Positions 50,513 through 58,357 of a DNA stretch of 64,000 bases are shown here, one piece after another. The DNA is from Salinilacustrithrix sp034522155 (GTDB lineage: Bacteria > Actinomycetota > Acidimicrobiia > Acidimicrobiales > Salinilacustritrichaceae). The notes under the pieces are model-generated. The model saw only the letters and a list, made by a program, of their open reading frames with translations. It had not been told where the DNA came from and did not search any database. The position numbers were made by a program, and so were the translations under genes. The stretch's first letter is position 1. Every line of letters begins with the position of its first letter. The stretch covers positions 124,001-188,000 of the forward strand of contig JAXHLP010000005.1 of assembly GCA_034522155.1 (NCBI GenBank). Reading direction: 5' to 3'.

Positions 50513-51667
50513 GTGCCCACCGAGTCGCCCATCACCGAGGACACCGTCGTCGACGCGCTCCGGCCGGTCGAAGACCCCGAGCTGCATCGCAGCATCGTCG
50601 ACCTGGACATGATCCGGTTCGTGCGTATCGACGGGGCCTCGGTCCACGTCGAGGTCGCGCTCACGATCTCGGGTTGCCCGCTGCGGAACGAGATCGAGCG
50701 GCGCGTCGGCGAGGCGGTCCACGCCCTCGACGGGGTCGACTCGGTGCAGGTCACCTTCGATGTCATGACCGACGAGGAACGGGCCAAGGTCCGCGAGAAG
50801 ATGGTCGGTGACCCCCAGGCCACCGCCGGCAGCCAATCGGCCCACGGCCACGCCGAGGGCCGGGCGATCCCGTTCGCCGATCCGTCCTCGCGTACCCGCG
50901 TCCTGCTCATCGCCTCCGGCAAGGGCGGGGTCGGCAAGTCGTCGGTCACCACCAACCTGGCCGTCACCCTCGCCAAGCGGGGCCACAAGACCGCCGTCGT
51001 CGATGCCGATGTGTGGGGCTTCTCGATCCCGCGGATGCTCGGCATCGACCGCCCGCCGGTCGTGATCGACTCGATGCTGGTCCCGCCGGAGGCCAACGGG
51101 GTGAGCTGCATCTCCATGGGCTTCTTCGCCGAGGAGGACCAAGCGGTCATCTGGCGGGGCCCGATGCTCCACAAGGCGCTCGAGCAGTTCCTCACCGACG
51201 TGTACTGGGACGAGCCCGACTTCCTCGTCGTCGATCTGCCTCCCGGCACTGGCGACATCTCGATCTCGCTGAGCCAGTTCCTGCCCCGTGCCGAGGTCTA
51301 CGTCGTCACCACGCCGCAGCAGGCCGCCCAGCGGGTCGCCCAGCGGGCCGCGTTCATGGCCCAGAAGGTGAACCTCGAGGTCAAAGGCATCATCGAGAAC
51401 ATGTCGTGGTTCACCGGCGACGACGGCACGCGCTACGAGCTGTTCGGCAGCGGTGGCGGCCAGGAGCTGGCCACGCTCATCGACGTGCCGCTCCTTGGCC
51501 AGGTGCCGCTCCTGCCTTCGCTCCGGGAGGGGTCCGACACCGGGCGCCCGATCGTGGTCGAAGAACCCGAGTCCGAGGCCGCCGCGTCGTTCGACGAGAT
51601 CGCCCGCGCCGTGGTCGAGGACCTGGCCCCGACCCGTCGCCACCATCCCGAGCTCAAGATTCTCTAG
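50513..51667 (+). CDS. mrp: Mrp/ApbC/NBP35-family Fe-S cluster carrier ATPase
   Basis: A 384-residue protein. The N-terminal MIP18/DUF59 domain (VVDALRPVEDPELHRSIVDL, ISGCPLRNEIERRV) is followed by a P-loop ATPase with the deviant Walker A IASGKGGVGKSSVTTNLAV (~residue 140), VVDADVWGFSIPRML and VVDLPPGTGDISISLSQFLP. It should carry Fe-S clusters to apoproteins. The CxxC pair found in most Mrp proteins after ENMS is absent (ENMSWFTGDDGTRYELFG), as in mycobacterial Mrp. The GTG start is divergent from the sufR-like gene. Confidence 0.92.
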   Translation: MPTESPITEDTVVDALRPVEDPELHRSIVDLDMIRFVRIDGASVHVEVALTISGCPLRNEIERRVGEAVHALDGVDSVQVTFDVMTDEERAKVREKMVGDPQATAGSQSAHGHAEGRAIPFADPSSRTRVLLIASGKGGVGKSSVTTNLAVTLAKRGHKTAVVDADVWGFSIPRMLGIDRPPVVIDSMLVPPEANGVSCISMGFFAEEDQAVIWRGPMLHKALEQFLTDVYWDEPDFLVVDLPPGTGDISISLSQFLPRAEVYVVTTPQQAAQRVAQRAAFMAQKVNLEVKGIIENMSWFTGDDGTRYELFGSGGGQELATLIDVPLLGQVPLLPSLREGSDTGRPIVVEEPESEAAASFDEIARAVVEDLAPTRRHHPELKIL

Positions 51668-51731
51668 CGGTTCGGGAGCCGAGCCGAGCCGAGCGGAACG
51701 GGGCGAGCGAAGCGCAGGTCCTTACTGTTCG

Positions 51732-52502
51732 ATGAATGCGCGTGCCCGTCCGGACGCATCCGGAACGGTGCGCCGTACGCTCATCTACGTGGAGGGCGAG
51801 GCCTACCGACCGCTGGGGCGACGGACATTCCTCGGGATCCTGGGTCTCGGCGCGACCGGCGTCCTGGTCGGTGCGCCGATCCAGACTGCCCTCGAGTCGC
51901 TGTTCCGACCGCTTGCACAGGCCGATGGCACCGGGCTGACGGCGCTGCTGCCGACCACGGCCAAGTTCCGCTTCTACAGCGTGGCCGGGTTCAACCCCGA
52001 TGTCGCACGGGACGACTACCGGCTCTCGGTGGCCGGGCTGGTCGACACTCCGCTCGAGCTCTCCTTCGACGACCTCCTCGAGCGCCCGATGGTCGGGCTC
52101 ACCCGCGACTTCCAGTGCGTCACCGGCTGGCGAGTGCCCGACGTGGAGTGGGCCGGCGTGAGGGTTGCCGACCTGCTGGACGAGGCGGGCGTGGACGACC
52201 GGGGGACGCACCTGCGGTTCTTCAGCGCCGACGGCGTCTACACCACGACACTCAGCCTGGATCAGGCCCGTCGGGACGACGTCATCGTCGCCACGAAGAT
52301 GCTCGGTGACGACGTCACGCGCGAGCACGGCGGCCCCGTGCGGCTCTACGTCGCGCCGATGTACGGCTACAAGTCGGTCAAGTGGCTGACGGGTCTCGAC
52401 GTGGTCGACTCGGCCGACCCGCCCGGGTTCTGGGAGACCCGTGGCTATGCGACCGACGCCTGGGTCGGCGAGTCCAACGGTCGATCCGACCAGCCGACGT
52501 GA
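51732..52502 (+). CDS. Tat-exported molybdopterin-dependent oxidoreductase (sulfite oxidase/YedY fold)
   Basis: A 256-residue protein. A twin-arginine signal (GRRTFLGILGLGATGVLVGA, after ~28 polar residues) marks export of a folded, cofactor-loaded enzyme. The sulfite-oxidase-type Moco domain follows, with the Mo-ligand Cys in TRDFQCVTGWRVPDVEWAGV, then LYVAPMYGYKSVKWLTGLDV. There is no dimerisation domain, so it resembles MsrP/YedY more than true sulfite oxidases. The next gene, coupled by GTGA, encodes its likely membrane cytochrome b. The substrate is unknown; methionine sulfoxide or another S/N-oxide is a guess. Confidence 0.88.
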   Translation: MNARARPDASGTVRRTLIYVEGEAYRPLGRRTFLGILGLGATGVLVGAPIQTALESLFRPLAQADGTGLTALLPTTAKFRFYSVAGFNPDVARDDYRLSVAGLVDTPLELSFDDLLERPMVGLTRDFQCVTGWRVPDVEWAGVRVADLLDEAGVDDRGTHLRFFSADGVYTTTLSLDQARRDDVIVATKMLGDDVTREHGGPVRLYVAPMYGYKSVKWLTGLDVVDSADPPGFWETRGYATDAWVGESNGRSDQPT

Positions 52503-53191
52503 CCACGCCGACCCGCCACGCCACCGGTGGCAACGACCGGGTGGAGGGCGCCTTCGTCGTTCGCTTCGACCGCAACGAACGGGTGCTCCACTGGGTGAGC
52601 GCCGTGGCCGTCCTCGCCGCCGTCGCCACCGGGGCCATTCTCTACGTCGAGCCGCTGTCGGTGGCGGTCGGGCGCCGAGTCCTCGTCAAGGACCTCCACG
52701 TCGTCGCCGGCTTCGCTGCGGTCGTCCCGTTCCTGGTCGCCATGGCCGGCCCGTGGCGGCGCGGACTGCAACGCGACGTCGATCGGTTCGCCAACTGGCA
52801 CGAGGACGATGTGGCCTGGTTGCGGCGCCGTACCCGCGCCGGCAGCGAAACGGGCAAGTTCAACGGTGGCCAGAAGCTGAACGCCGTGCTGCTGTCGGGC
52901 GCGCTGGTCGTCATGGCGATGACCGGATCCATCATGAAGTGGTTCGGTCCGTTCCCGCTGTCGTGGCGGAGCGGCGCGACGTTCGTGCACGACTGGGCGT
53001 CCTTCGGGCTCTGGTTCCTGATCCCGGCGCACATCATCAAGGCGCTGACGACCCCCGGCGCGGTCCGGGGGATGTGGACGGGCTGGATCGGTCGCGCCGA
53101 GGCCGAGAGCCGCACGCGGTGGTGGGCGTCGATCGAGGGCGACCGGTCACCGCCGGCGGCCGAGTCGGTCGGGAATCAGACCGGCCGATAG
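52499..53191 (+). CDS. Cytochrome b561/FdhI-type membrane cytochrome b
   Basis: A 230-residue integral membrane protein with four helices. Histidines are placed to hold two hemes: RVLHWVSAVAVL, KDLHVVAGFAAVV, FVHDWASFGLWF and PAHIIKALTTPG. The loop FNGGQKLNAV is typical of formate dehydrogenase gamma-type cytochromes. It should link the quinone pool with the molybdoenzyme encoded just upstream; the GTG overlaps that stop by 4 bp. Confidence 0.85.
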   Translation: MTTPTRHATGGNDRVEGAFVVRFDRNERVLHWVSAVAVLAAVATGAILYVEPLSVAVGRRVLVKDLHVVAGFAAVVPFLVAMAGPWRRGLQRDVDRFANWHEDDVAWLRRRTRAGSETGKFNGGQKLNAVLLSGALVVMAMTGSIMKWFGPFPLSWRSGATFVHDWASFGLWFLIPAHIIKALTTPGAVRGMWTGWIGRAEAESRTRWWASIEGDRSPPAAESVGNQTGR

Positions 53192-53194
53192 GTT
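53189..53194 (+). promoter_or_regulatory. -10 box TAGGTT before DUF3107 gene
   Basis: TAGGTT lies 7 nt before the ATG at 53202, inside the stop region of the upstream cytochrome b gene, with no Shine-Dalgarno. Confidence 0.5.
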
Positions 53195-53201
53195 TCCGCC
53201 C

Positions 53202-53435
53202 ATGGACGTACGTATCGGTGTGACCTACACCGGCAAGGAAATCGACATCGACATGGGCGCTGACGCGGATGCCGACTCGGTCCGGAGTCAGGTCGACGAC
53301 GCGCTCGCCGGTGAGAGCGCCGTGCTCTGGCTCACCGACAAGAAGGGGCGCCGCGTCGGCGTACCCTCTGACAAGCTCGCGTACGTGGAGATCGGCAGTC
53401 CCGACACCGAGCGCCGGATCGGTTTCGGCGCCTGA
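53202..53435 (+). CDS. DUF3107 family protein
   Basis: A 77-residue protein, VRIGVTYTGKEIDIDM at the start and VGVPSDKLAYVEIGSPDTER near the end, matching the small DUF3107 family found across actinobacteria. No function is established. It begins a run that continues with two ArsA-like ATPases, 5 bp apart from the first. Confidence 0.86.
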   Translation: MDVRIGVTYTGKEIDIDMGADADADSVRSQVDDALAGESAVLWLTDKKGRRVGVPSDKLAYVEIGSPDTERRIGFGA

Positions 53436-53440
53436 GCGCC

Positions 53441-54388
53441 TTGCTGGGGCTCCTCGAGCGCAAGCTGCTCTTCGTCACCGGAAAGGGTGGCGTCGGCAAG
53501 TCCACGGTGGCGGCCGCGCTCGGTGCGCTCGCTGCCGAGCGAGGCAAGCGGACGCTGATCTGCGAGACCGACGCCAAGGGCAACCTCGCCGACTTCTTCG
53601 AGGTGGGTGCCACCGAGTTCGAACCGACCGAGGTGTTCGACGGGCTGTTCGCCATGTCGATGGACACCGAGGAGTCGCTCAAGGAGTACCTCCGCCTGCA
53701 GCTCAAGCTGCCGCTGGTGGCCCGGATCGGCCCGCTGGCCCGGACCTTCGACTTCGTCGCGAACGCGGCGCCGGGTGTGAAGGAGATCCTGACCGTCGGC
53801 AAGTTCTGCTTCGAGGTCCGCGAGCGCAACTACGATCTCGTGGTCGTCGACGCCCCGGCCAGTGGTCACATCGTCGGGCAACTCGCGGCCCCCGACGCCA
53901 TCAAGGAGCTGGTGCAGGTTGGTCTGGTTCGTGACCAGACCGGGTGGATGATGGACATCCTGGGCGACCCGAACAAGACCGGCGTCGTGGTCGTCGCCGC
54001 GCCTGAGGAGATGCCGGTCCAGGAGACCATCGAGCTGGCCGACCGACTCGAGACCGAGACCGTGGTGGACCTGGCCGCGGTCGTGGTCAACCGCGTCCTG
54101 CCCGAGCTGTTCAACCGGCCCGAGGAGGAGATCTTCGAGCAGATGCGCACCGACGAGGTCGTCGAGGCGCTCACCGATGCCGCCGGCGGGCCGGCGCGCC
54201 CGGTACTCGATGCCGCCGAGCTGGCCGTGACGCTGCGGCGTTCCCGGGCCGGCCATCTCAGCCGCCTCCGTGACGAGCTGCCCGACGGCGTGCCGCTGCT
54301 GTACGTCCCGTACCTGTTCCAGCGATCACACGGGGTGCGGGCCACCAAGCAGATCGCCGGGTTCCTCGGCGAGGAGCTCGGGTACTGA
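53441..54388 (+). CDS. ArsA/GET3-like ATPase, first of pair
   Basis: A 315-residue deviant P-loop ATPase: LLFVTGKGGVGKSTVAAALG at the N-terminus, then CETDAKGNLADFFE, VVVDAPASGHIVGQL (switch II) and VAAPEEMPVQETIEL. It has the anion-transporting ATPase fold of ArsA and GET3. The pair with the next gene corresponds to Rv3679-Rv3680 of Mycobacterium tuberculosis, implicated in handling of glycerol- and nitrate-related stress. The start is a TTG at 53441, 5 bp after the DUF3107 stop; the frame is closed just upstream. The stop and the next start share one base (TGATG). Confidence 0.88.
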   Translation: MLGLLERKLLFVTGKGGVGKSTVAAALGALAAERGKRTLICETDAKGNLADFFEVGATEFEPTEVFDGLFAMSMDTEESLKEYLRLQLKLPLVARIGPLARTFDFVANAAPGVKEILTVGKFCFEVRERNYDLVVVDAPASGHIVGQLAAPDAIKELVQVGLVRDQTGWMMDILGDPNKTGVVVVAAPEEMPVQETIELADRLETETVVDLAAVVVNRVLPELFNRPEEEIFEQMRTDEVVEALTDAAGGPARPVLDAAELAVTLRRSRAGHLSRLRDELPDGVPLLYVPYLFQRSHGVRATKQIAGFLGEELGY

Positions 54389-55563
54389 TGGCTCGCGGCC
54401 AGCCGACGTCGGCGACCTCGGGCAGCCTCGAAGAGCTCCTGTCTGCGAAGGAGATCGTGATCTGCTGCGGTTCCGGTGGTGTGGGCAAGACCACGACCGC
54501 AGCCGCCGCCGGTGCCATGGCCGCCATCCATCTCGGCGGCAAGGTGCTGGTCGTCACCGTCGACCCGGCCCGTCGCCTGGCCAACGCCCTCGGTCTCGAG
54601 GCGTTCGGCAACGTCGAGACCCGTGTGCCCGACGAGGCGTTCGCCGACGCGGGGGTCGAGCCCCGGGGCGAGCTCTGGGCGGCCATGCTCGACACCAAGC
54701 AGTCCTGGGACGACCTCGTGCACCGCCACGCCCCCGACGCCGAGACCCGCGACGCGATCCGCGCCAACCCGCTGTACACCAACATCACCGGTCGCTTCGT
54801 GCAGAGTCACGACTACATCGCGATGGAGCGGCTCTACGAGATCCACACCTCGGGGCGCTACGACCTCGTGATCGTCGACACGCCCCCGACCCGGAACGCC
54901 ATCGACTTCCTCGAGGCCCCGGAGCGCATGGCCGACTTCTTCTCGTCCCGGCTGCTCCGCTGGCTCACCGTCCCGTACCGGTCGAGGCTCGTGAATGCCG
55001 CGACCCGTCCCTTCTACCGGATCGCCGACACCATCCTCGGCTCGGCGTTCCTCGAGGACATCGCCGAGTTCTTCCTGCTGTTCCAGACCATGTACGACGG
55101 CTTCGTGGAGCGGGCGCGGGCCGTGCAACGCACGCTCGAGGACAAGCGCACGACGTTCGTGGTCGTCTCGACTCTGGAGTCGGCGCCGGTGCGCGAGGCC
55201 GAGTACTTCATGGAGGCACTCGACGACGACGGGTACCACCTCGGCGCCATCGTGTTCAACAAGGTCCTGCCGAACTACCTGCTCGACACCAAGGCGGCCA
55301 AGGCGGCCAAGGCGATGGCCGAGCGCCCCGACGAGATCGCGGCCGCGCTGCCGGAGCGTCTCGGCGACCCGTCCGACGTCGCCCGTGTCGTCGACGAGGT
55401 CGGCAACAGCTTCCTCAACTTCCGGGTGGTCGCCGCTCGCGAGTCGGAGCAGCGCAAGGAACTGGCCGCTCAGCCTGACGTCATCGCCAGCGTGCCGTAC
55501 TTCGACGCCGACATCCACGACCTGGCCGGGTTGTTGCGGCTCGGCGAGCAGCTCTGGTCGTGA
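54388..55563 (+). CDS. ArsA/GET3-like ATPase, second of pair
   Basis: A 391-residue ATPase: IVICCGSGGVGKTTTAAAAG, VVTVDPARRLANALGLE, VIVDTPPTRNAIDFLEAPER, then a helical region (FEFL-like, reading FFLLFQTMYDGFVERARAV). The two proteins together would form a heterodimer like the two halves of ArsA. Each has its own intact P-loop. Cargo is unknown. It is translationally coupled to the first ATPase gene and followed by pdtaS after 49 bp. Confidence 0.88.
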   Translation: MARGQPTSATSGSLEELLSAKEIVICCGSGGVGKTTTAAAAGAMAAIHLGGKVLVVTVDPARRLANALGLEAFGNVETRVPDEAFADAGVEPRGELWAAMLDTKQSWDDLVHRHAPDAETRDAIRANPLYTNITGRFVQSHDYIAMERLYEIHTSGRYDLVIVDTPPTRNAIDFLEAPERMADFFSSRLLRWLTVPYRSRLVNAATRPFYRIADTILGSAFLEDIAEFFLLFQTMYDGFVERARAVQRTLEDKRTTFVVVSTLESAPVREAEYFMEALDDDGYHLGAIVFNKVLPNYLLDTKAAKAAKAMAERPDEIAAALPERLGDPSDVARVVDEVGNSFLNFRVVAARESEQRKELAAQPDVIASVPYFDADIHDLAGLLRLGEQLWS

Positions 55564-55600
55564 CGAACGGTTCCGTGGCCATCAGCTGACCGAGCCCTCC

Positions 55601-55606
55601 TAGGGT
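55601..55606 (+). promoter_or_regulatory. -10 box TAGGGT before pdtaS
   Basis: TAGGGT lies 6 nt before the ATG at 55613, the leaderless arrangement. Confidence 0.5.
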
Positions 55607-55612
55607 GCGGGC

Positions 55613-57091
55613 ATGCCGTCGTTCGCCGAGCTGATCCGCTCGCTGACGCCGCTCGGTGTTCCTGAAGCCCAGCACGTGCAGCGCCTGGCGGCGTCGTGGG
55701 GGCTGTTGGCCGACTTCTGCTTCTCCGACCTGCTGCTGTTCGCCCCGGTCGGCGACCTCGAGGGCCAGGAGTTCGTCGTGCTCGCCCAAGTCCGTCCGAC
55801 CACCGGCCAGACCGTGTACCGGGGCGACTGGGTCGGCACCCGGCTCGACGACGGGGAGCGGCCCCTGGTGGCCCGTTCGTTCCGCAACGGGGAGATCATC
55901 GAGGGCGAGATCCACCTCGCGGTCGTCCGAGAGCGCGTCCGGGTGCTGTGCGTCCCGATCCGCTGTGCCGGCGAGGTGATCGGCGTCGTCACCCGGGAGT
56001 CGGCGCCGAGCATCGGCCGCCAGCACGGCGAGCTCGAGCGGACCTACCTCGACATCTTCAACCGCTTCGCCCGGATGATCGCCGCCGGCGACTTCCCCTA
56101 CGACGAGAAGGACGACACTGCGGAGGCGCCGCGTGTCGGCGATGGCGTGCTGCTGCTCGATTCCGGCGGCCGGGTCGAGTACACCTCGCCGAACGCGGTG
56201 TCCGCCCTCCACCGGGTCGGCGTGCACGCCAACACCGCAGGGCTCCGCTTCGGCGAACTCGGCCTCGACGAGTCGATCGTCAAGACTGCGTTCCAGCTCC
56301 ATCAACCCACCGTGGAGGAGATCGAGCGGACCAACGAGGTGACCGTGGTCTTCCGCTGCCTACCGATCACCGATCGTGGGCACGTGTCGGGCGGCGTGGT
56401 GCTCGTGCGCGACATCTCCGAGCTGCGACGGCGGGACCGGTTGCTGCTCTCGAAGGACGCGACGATCCGTGAGATCCACCACCGGGTGAAGAACAACCTG
56501 CAGACCATCTCCTCCCTGCTGCGGCTCCAGGGCCGGCGCCTGGGCTCCGACGAGGCGAAGGCGGCCATCGAGGAGTCGGCCCGGCGGATCCGATCGATCG
56601 CGCTCGTCCACGAGACCCTGTCCCGGGAGGCGGGCGACGACGTCCCCTTCGTCGAGATCGCCCGAGAGCTGGCGCGGATGGTGGAGGAGGGGCTCATCGA
56701 CCCGAGCCGACCGTTCCGGGTGCGGGTCGAGGGTGATCCCGCGTCAGTGCCGGCGGCACCAGCCACGTCACTGTCGGTCGTCCTCAACGAGTTGCTCCAG
56801 AACGTGGTCGATCACGCGTTCCCGGCCGAACTCGATCTCGGCGACGAGCCGGGTCGGGTCCTGGTGACCCTCGAGCGCGAGGACGACTGGCTCCACGTCC
56901 GCGTCGAGGACAACGGCGTCGGCCTCCCCGAAGGGTTCTCGATCAACGACACCACCGGCCTCGGATTGTCGATCGTGCGGACGCTGGTGGAGACCGAGCT
57001 GTTGGGGGAGATCGAGATGCGCCGGGGCGAGGGCCCCGAGGGCCGGGGCGGCACAGTGATCGCGGTGAGCGCCTCGACGAGCCGGTGGTGA
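55613..57091 (+). CDS. pdtaS: Sensor histidine kinase PdtaS-like (GAF-PAS-HisKA_2)
   Basis: A 492-residue soluble kinase with no membrane helix. The N-terminal H_kinase_N/GAF-type domain (FSDLLLFAPVGDLEGQEFVV, residues ~1-155) is followed by a PAS-like domain (~175-270), and the HisKA_2 motif REIHHRVKNNLQTISSLLRL with phospho-acceptor His at 289/290. The ATP domain has LNELLQNVVDHAF, VEDNGVGLPEG and GLGLSIVRTLVET. This order is that of PdtaS, which in mycobacteria senses NO and copper and signals to the ANTAR antiterminator PdtaR. The convergent whiB1 neighbour matches the mycobacterial whiB1-pdtaS locus. No PdtaR gene is within the window. Confidence 0.9.
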   Translation: MPSFAELIRSLTPLGVPEAQHVQRLAASWGLLADFCFSDLLLFAPVGDLEGQEFVVLAQVRPTTGQTVYRGDWVGTRLDDGERPLVARSFRNGEIIEGEIHLAVVRERVRVLCVPIRCAGEVIGVVTRESAPSIGRQHGELERTYLDIFNRFARMIAAGDFPYDEKDDTAEAPRVGDGVLLLDSGGRVEYTSPNAVSALHRVGVHANTAGLRFGELGLDESIVKTAFQLHQPTVEEIERTNEVTVVFRCLPITDRGHVSGGVVLVRDISELRRRDRLLLSKDATIREIHHRVKNNLQTISSLLRLQGRRLGSDEAKAAIEESARRIRSIALVHETLSREAGDDVPFVEIARELARMVEEGLIDPSRPFRVRVEGDPASVPAAPATSLSVVLNELLQNVVDHAFPAELDLGDEPGRVLVTLEREDDWLHVRVEDNGVGLPEGFSINDTTGLGLSIVRTLVETELLGEIEMRRGEGPEGRGGTVIAVSASTSRW

Positions 57092-57112
57092 GGAGTGCGC
57101 GCCCGACGCGAA

Positions 57113-57139
57113 ACGACCTCCCGCCGGGCGGGAGGTCGT
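57113..57139. terminator. Bidirectional terminator hairpin between pdtaS and whiB1
   Basis: Perfect 13-bp arms, beginning ACGACCTCCCGCC, surround one central base. It lies midway between the convergent stops of pdtaS (57091) and whiB1 (57172), with no U-run. Confidence 0.7.
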
Positions 57140-57171
57140 CGGTTGTGGTGGTGCCGGCGGACGCCGGCGGT

Positions 57172-57474
57172 TCAGGACGCGCGCTGCTCCTTGAGACGGC
57201 GCTGGCGGGCCCGGCGCATCTGGCGACGCTCCTCCTCGGAGGTGCCGCCCCAGACGCCGCTGTCCTGGTTGGTGGAGATGGCGTACTCGAGGCACAGATC
57301 CTGTACGTCGCACGTGCGGCACACGGCCTTGGCGCTGGCGATCTGGTCGAGCGCCGGGCCGGTGGTGCCTACGGGGAAGAACAGGTTGGGATCCGTGTCA
57401 CTGCAGGCGGCGTGCTTGCGCCACTCGTCTCGTTCGAGGGTGAGCGGAATCGTGCGCGACGTTGTCAGGGACAC
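57172..57474 (-). CDS. whiB1: WhiB-family Fe-S transcription factor, WhiB1-like
   Basis: A 100-residue WhiB protein with cluster ligands Cys24, Cys52, Cys55 and Cys61, the GVWGG turn (73-77) and a basic tail (RRARQRRLKEQRA). LFFPVGTTGPALDQIASAKAV and TNQDSGVWGGTSE match mycobacterial WhiB1, the essential NO-responsive member. The GTG start at 57474 follows a GGAGG site; the longer upstream frame is leader DNA. A good promoter lies ~140 bp upstream. It sits beside pdtaS, also NO-linked. Confidence 0.92.
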   Translation of the reverse strand: MSLTTSRTIPLTLERDEWRKHAACSDTDPNLFFPVGTTGPALDQIASAKAVCRTCDVQDLCLEYAISTNQDSGVWGGTSEEERRQMRRARQRRLKEQRAS

Positions 57475-57610
57475 GGGACCTCCAGGAGTCGGTGGGGCCG
57501 GGGATGCGGCTGGGCCAGGAATGCGGGTGGCAGGGGGAGCCACCCTCGACGCATTCGTGACGGCGTTCACATGCCTCAGCGGACGTCGAGCGCCTCGCCG
57601 GGACTTGATC

Positions 57611-57639
57611 AGCGTAGCGAGCGGTCGACGGGGTCGCAA
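57611..57639 (-). promoter_or_regulatory. Promoter of whiB1 (TTGCGA-N17-TACGCT)
   Basis: On the minus strand TTGCGA (57634-57639) and TACGCT (57611-57616) are 17 bp apart. Transcription from about 57604 gives an untranslated leader of ~130 nt before the GTG, unusually long for this window. Confidence 0.55.
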
Positions 57640-57664
57640 GGGTTTTTTGGAGGCACGAAACACG

Positions 57665-58357
57665 ATGGCAACGCCCATGGTCTATGGACACCGAGGTACC
57701 CCGGGTCGAGAACCCGAGAACTCGCTGGCGGGGTTCGAGCTCGCCGGCCGGATCGGCGCCGACGGGGTCGAACTCGACGTCCGCCGGACCGTCGACGGTG
57801 AGCTCGTCGTCCACCACGATCCCGCGCTTGCCGACGGGAGGCTGCTCGCCGCCACCGCTCGGGCCGAGCTCCCGGCGGGGATCCCCACACTGGCCAGGGC
57901 CCTCGACGTGTGCGCCGGCGCCGATCTGGTCGTCAACGTCGAGCTGAAGAACGTCCCAGGCGAGCCCGACTTCGACCCGACGGCGCAGCTCGCCGACCAG
58001 GTGGTCGACACGCTGGCGACCCGTTCGGGGCGGGACCGGGTCCTGATCTCGGGGTTCGACCTCGCCACCGTCGATCGCGTCCGGGCTCGGGCCCCGCGCC
58101 TGGCGACCGGGTTCCTCACCCTGCTCGAGCCGACACCGACCGAGGGTCTGGCGATGGCGGCCGAGCATGGCCACGACGCGTTCCACCCGTACCACGCCTT
58201 CGTCGACGAAGCGCTCGTCGTGGGCGCCCACGAGCGCGGGCTCGCGCTCAACACCTGGACCGTCGACGACCTCGACCGAGCGCGCCAGCTGGCCGCTTGG
58301 GGCGTCGACGGGATCGTGACCAATGTGCCCGACGCGGTGGCCCGGGCGCTCAGGTGA
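57665..58357 (+). CDS. Glycerophosphodiester phosphodiesterase
   Basis: A 230-residue TIM-barrel enzyme that cleaves glycerophosphodiesters to glycerol 3-phosphate and an alcohol. It has MVYGHRGTPGREPENSLAGF (catalytic HRG...PENS), GVELDVRRTVDGELVVHHDP (metal ligands E, D and catalytic His), VNVELKN, and the C-terminal LNTWTVDDLDRARQLAAWGV. The product could feed the GlpD encoded at 32-33.7 kb. A GGAGG site lies upstream after a T6 run. It overlaps the convergent lipid kinase gene by 8 bp. Confidence 0.91.
   Translation: MATPMVYGHRGTPGREPENSLAGFELAGRIGADGVELDVRRTVDGELVVHHDPALADGRLLAATARAELPAGIPTLARALDVCAGADLVVNVELKNVPGEPDFDPTAQLADQVVDTLATRSGRDRVLISGFDLATVDRVRARAPRLATGFLTLLEPTPTEGLAMAAEHGHDAFHPYHAFVDEALVVGAHERGLALNTWTVDDLDRARQLAAWGVDGIVTNVPDAVARALR

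Noticed and set aside
51668..51731. GAGCCGAGCC-rich stretch after mrp as a functional repeat
   Set aside because: It is short, low-complexity and imperfect; similar AGCGAAGC words occur elsewhere, but no consistent unit or structure could be defined.
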